A stretch of DNA of 57,998 nt. It comes from Proteiniphilum sp. (GTDB taxonomy: Bacteria > Bacteroidota > Bacteroidia > Bacteroidales > Dysgonomonadaceae). Where the stretch lies: contig JAQVWR010000009.1 of NCBI GenBank assembly GCA_028709605.1, forward strand, positions 1-57,998. The letters run 5' to 3'. The notes under the pieces are model-generated. The model had not been told where the DNA came from and did not search any database. It saw only the letters and a list, made by a program, of their open reading frames with translations. The translations under genes were made by a program, and so were the position numbers. Every line of letters begins with the position of its first letter. Within the stretch, counting starts at the first letter, position 1. Positions 56,642 to 57,998 of the stretch are shown here, one piece after another.

Positions 56642-57654
56642 GTTTTGGTGGAGAGCATACCGCATGCGGCGAAGATATCCTCTCCCCGTGAAGCGCGGAT
56701 GGTGCAGATGAATCCTTTGGCGGTAAGGAAGTCGCGAAATTTGATCATGTTCTGTTCCGTAGAGGGGCGCAGGTTGCTCATCGGGATCACGTGGAAGCGG
56801 ATCAGGTTGATGCGACAATCGAGGCCGGCCAGCAGCTTGGTCAGCTCACGGGCGTAGAGCAAGGTGTCGTTGACTCCGTCGAACATGATATACTCGAACG
56901 AGAGGCGGCGCTGATGGCTCCAGTCATAGTCGCGCAGCAGTTCAATGACAGAGGTTGCCGGAGCAGATTTTTCGATCGGCATGATGGCCAGACGCTCTTC
57001 GTGGATAGGGTTGTGGAGGCTGATAGCCAAATGACATTTACTCTCGTTGAGGAACCGTTTCAGGTTGGACAGGAGGCCGATGGTGGAGAGGGTGATCCGC
57101 TTGGGGCTCCATGCCAGGCCGTAGTCGGCCATCAATAGTTCCGATGCTTTCATTACGTTGTTGTAGTTATCCAGTGGTTCGCCCATTCCCATGAAGACCA
57201 GATTGGTGATCGTCTCTGAGCCGGGTAGCGAGTAAATCTGGTTGAGGATCTCTGTGGCGGTGAGGTTATCGTGGAACCCCTGCTTGCCGGTCATGCAGAA
57301 GTCGCAGTTCATGCGGCAGCCCACCTGTGTAGAGACGCAGATGGTGAGACGGTTATCCTCGGGGATGGCGACCGTTTCGATGAACTTGCCGCTTGCTGTT
57401 CTGAACAGCATCTTGCGGGTACCGTCGGCCGATGATTGGATGTCGAGCGGTTCCGACCGGCCAACTTCGAACCTTTCAGCCAGGATATTCCTGTTTTTGA
57501 GCGAGATGTTGGTCATCTCGTCAATGTTTTTCACCCGCTTGAGGTAGACCCAATCGGCGATTTGCCTGGCGGTAAATTTGGGAAGGTTCAGCCCCTTCAC
57601 GGCCTCGGTGATCTCCTTGAGGGTCATCCCCAGTAAATACTGTTTTTGTTCCAT
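56629..57654 (-). CDS. rlmN: Dual-specificity RNA methyltransferase RlmN
   Basis: A 341-residue radical SAM enzyme that methylates C2 of A2503 in 23S rRNA and A37 of some tRNAs. The [4Fe-4S] motif CRMNCDFC gives Cys113, Cys117 and Cys120. The second catalytic cysteine lies in FAACGML (Cys331). GMGEPLDNYNNVM and RITLSTIG are also typical. I favour the ATG at 57654 (MEQKQYLLGMTLKEI); a start at 57702 is possible. The last three residues and the stop codon lie in a heptad-repeat array. Confidence 0.95.
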   Translation of the reverse strand: MEQKQYLLGMTLKEITEAVKGLNLPKFTARQIADWVYLKRVKNIDEMTNISLKNRNILAERFEVGRSEPLDIQSSADGTRKMLFRTASGKFIETVAIPEDNRLTICVSTQVGCRMNCDFCMTGKQGFHDNLTATEILNQIYSLPGSETITNLVFMGMGEPLDNYNNVMKASELLMADYGLAWSPKRITLSTIGLLSNLKRFLNESKCHLAISLHNPIHEERLAIMPIEKSAPATSVIELLRDYDWSHQRRLSFEYIMFDGVNDTLLYARELTKLLAGLDCRINLIRFHVIPMSNLRPSTEQNMIKFRDFLTAKGFICTIRASRGEDIFAACGMLSTKTISD

Positions 57655-57735
57655 TTGTTTTTCTATAATTTCTAAGACTTCGCCAAAAGGGTGTTGCAAC
57701 AATCATCCGTCTACGCTCCTTTCCTTTACGATGTG

Positions 57736-57743
57736 CAAAGATA
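57736..57743 (-). promoter_or_regulatory. Putative -7 box for rlmN
   Basis: The minus strand reads TATCTTTG, an exact TAnnTTTG match. A start near 57729 would leave a leader of 75 nt to the ATG at 57654, or 27 nt if the ATG at 57702 were used. No clear -33 box was seen. Confidence 0.5.
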
Positions 57744-57783
57744 ACACCAACCAACCGTTTTTGCCTCATTGCCGTCGTATAAA

Positions 57784-57918
57784 ATGAATTTGTTAATAGG
57801 TATTCCGGGTATTCATTCCGGAGGGCATGGCTACGGGCTTCGTAACACCGGCCACACGGTGAATGAGTGGTCCTTCAGGGTGCTCTCGTGGCTGCGCGAT
57901 ATTGGGATGGTGGAGTAA
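57784..57918 (+). CDS. Possible 44-residue small protein
   Basis: The frame starts MNLLIGIPGIHSGGHGYG and ends LRDIGMVE, followed by a GC-rich hairpin (CGGGG/CCCCG, 57924-57949). Not recognised. A start directly after an AT-rich stretch and a hairpin after the stop are suggestive, but the frame may be chance or a gene remnant. Confidence 0.25.
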   Translation: MNLLIGIPGIHSGGHGYGLRNTGHTVNEWSFRVLSWLRDIGMVE

Positions 57919-57998
57919 TAAAGACGGGGACTTTCACAAGCCCCCGCTTTCAGAATTTATGTAAATTAGAAGTAGAGTTTTTATCGTGTTGTGCCGGT

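Larger units (their letters stand above)
57655..57998. other. 344-bp end region upstream of rlmN
   Basis: It contains the rlmN -7 box (57736-57743), a doubtful 44-codon plus-strand frame (57784-57918) and a GC-rich hairpin (57924-57949). Beyond that no gene is recognised before the window ends. Confidence 0.5.

Overview
The window is a stretch of Bacteroidota (order Bacteroidales) chromosome with roughly half GC. Evidence for this is a SusC/SusD pair, a Na+-translocating NADH:quinone reductase operon, DUF4252 and DUF4837 family proteins, start sites that mostly lack Shine-Dalgarno sequences, and promoters of the Bacteroidales type (TTTG, about 19 nt, TAnnTTTG). The gene content and GC would suit a Dysgonomonadaceae or Porphyromonadaceae-like lineage, but that placement is an inference. 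No rRNA, tRNA, CRISPR array, IS element or prophage was recognised.

Layout. 1-2250: a membrane protein with a degenerate NUDIX-like tail, and an XRE-HTH/RhuM fusion that looks cut short. 2250-8700: a long AT-rich leader, then a SusC/SusD nutrient-uptake pair with a small lipoprotein, ended by a bidirectional terminator. 8744-10488 (minus): ECF sigma factor, single-pass anti-sigma-like protein and DUF4252 protein. 10818-29320: fused str-S10-spc-alpha superoperon (rpsL, rpsG, fusA, then rpsJ to rplQ, with secY, map, infA, rpmJ and rpoA). 29468-32811: secreted PNGase F-like deglycosylase (minus), Nif3-family protein, coiled-coil zinc-ribbon protein. 32981-38964: nqrABCDEF. 39102-40673 (minus): pabB and an aminotransferase class IV gene of pabC type. 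40950-53201: a 12 kb branched-chain amino acid unit leuA-leuC-leuD-leuA2/cimA-leuB-ilvD-ilvB-ilvN-ilvC. 53327-57998: transaldolase, then pdxA, a DUF4837 lipoprotein and rlmN on the minus strand.

Main regulatory discovery: a complete ribosome-mediated attenuator precedes leuA. A consensus promoter is followed by a 20-residue leader peptide in which 10 residues are Ile, Val or Leu, then a pause-type hairpin, then an 11-bp terminator with nine Ts. An 8-nt segment at the leader stop codon can pair with the terminator's 5' arm as an antiterminator. This would tie the whole leu-ilv unit to branched-chain aminoacyl-tRNA supply.

Second discovery: a dispersed family of 7-bp-period repeats (core TCAG/CAGC, spacer variable) lies almost always just after a stop codon. 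It occurs in five gaps of the leu-ilv unit, after nqrF, at the 3' end of rlmN, upstream of rpsL, and in folded-back inverted form in three gaps of the ribosomal superoperon. Other long gaps in that superoperon hold simple hairpins, including a possible S4 leader before rpsD.

Function: the leu/ilv genes make Leu, Val and probably Ile (via citramalate, if leuA2 is CimA). NQR provides the sodium gradient and SusCD drives TonB-dependent uptake.
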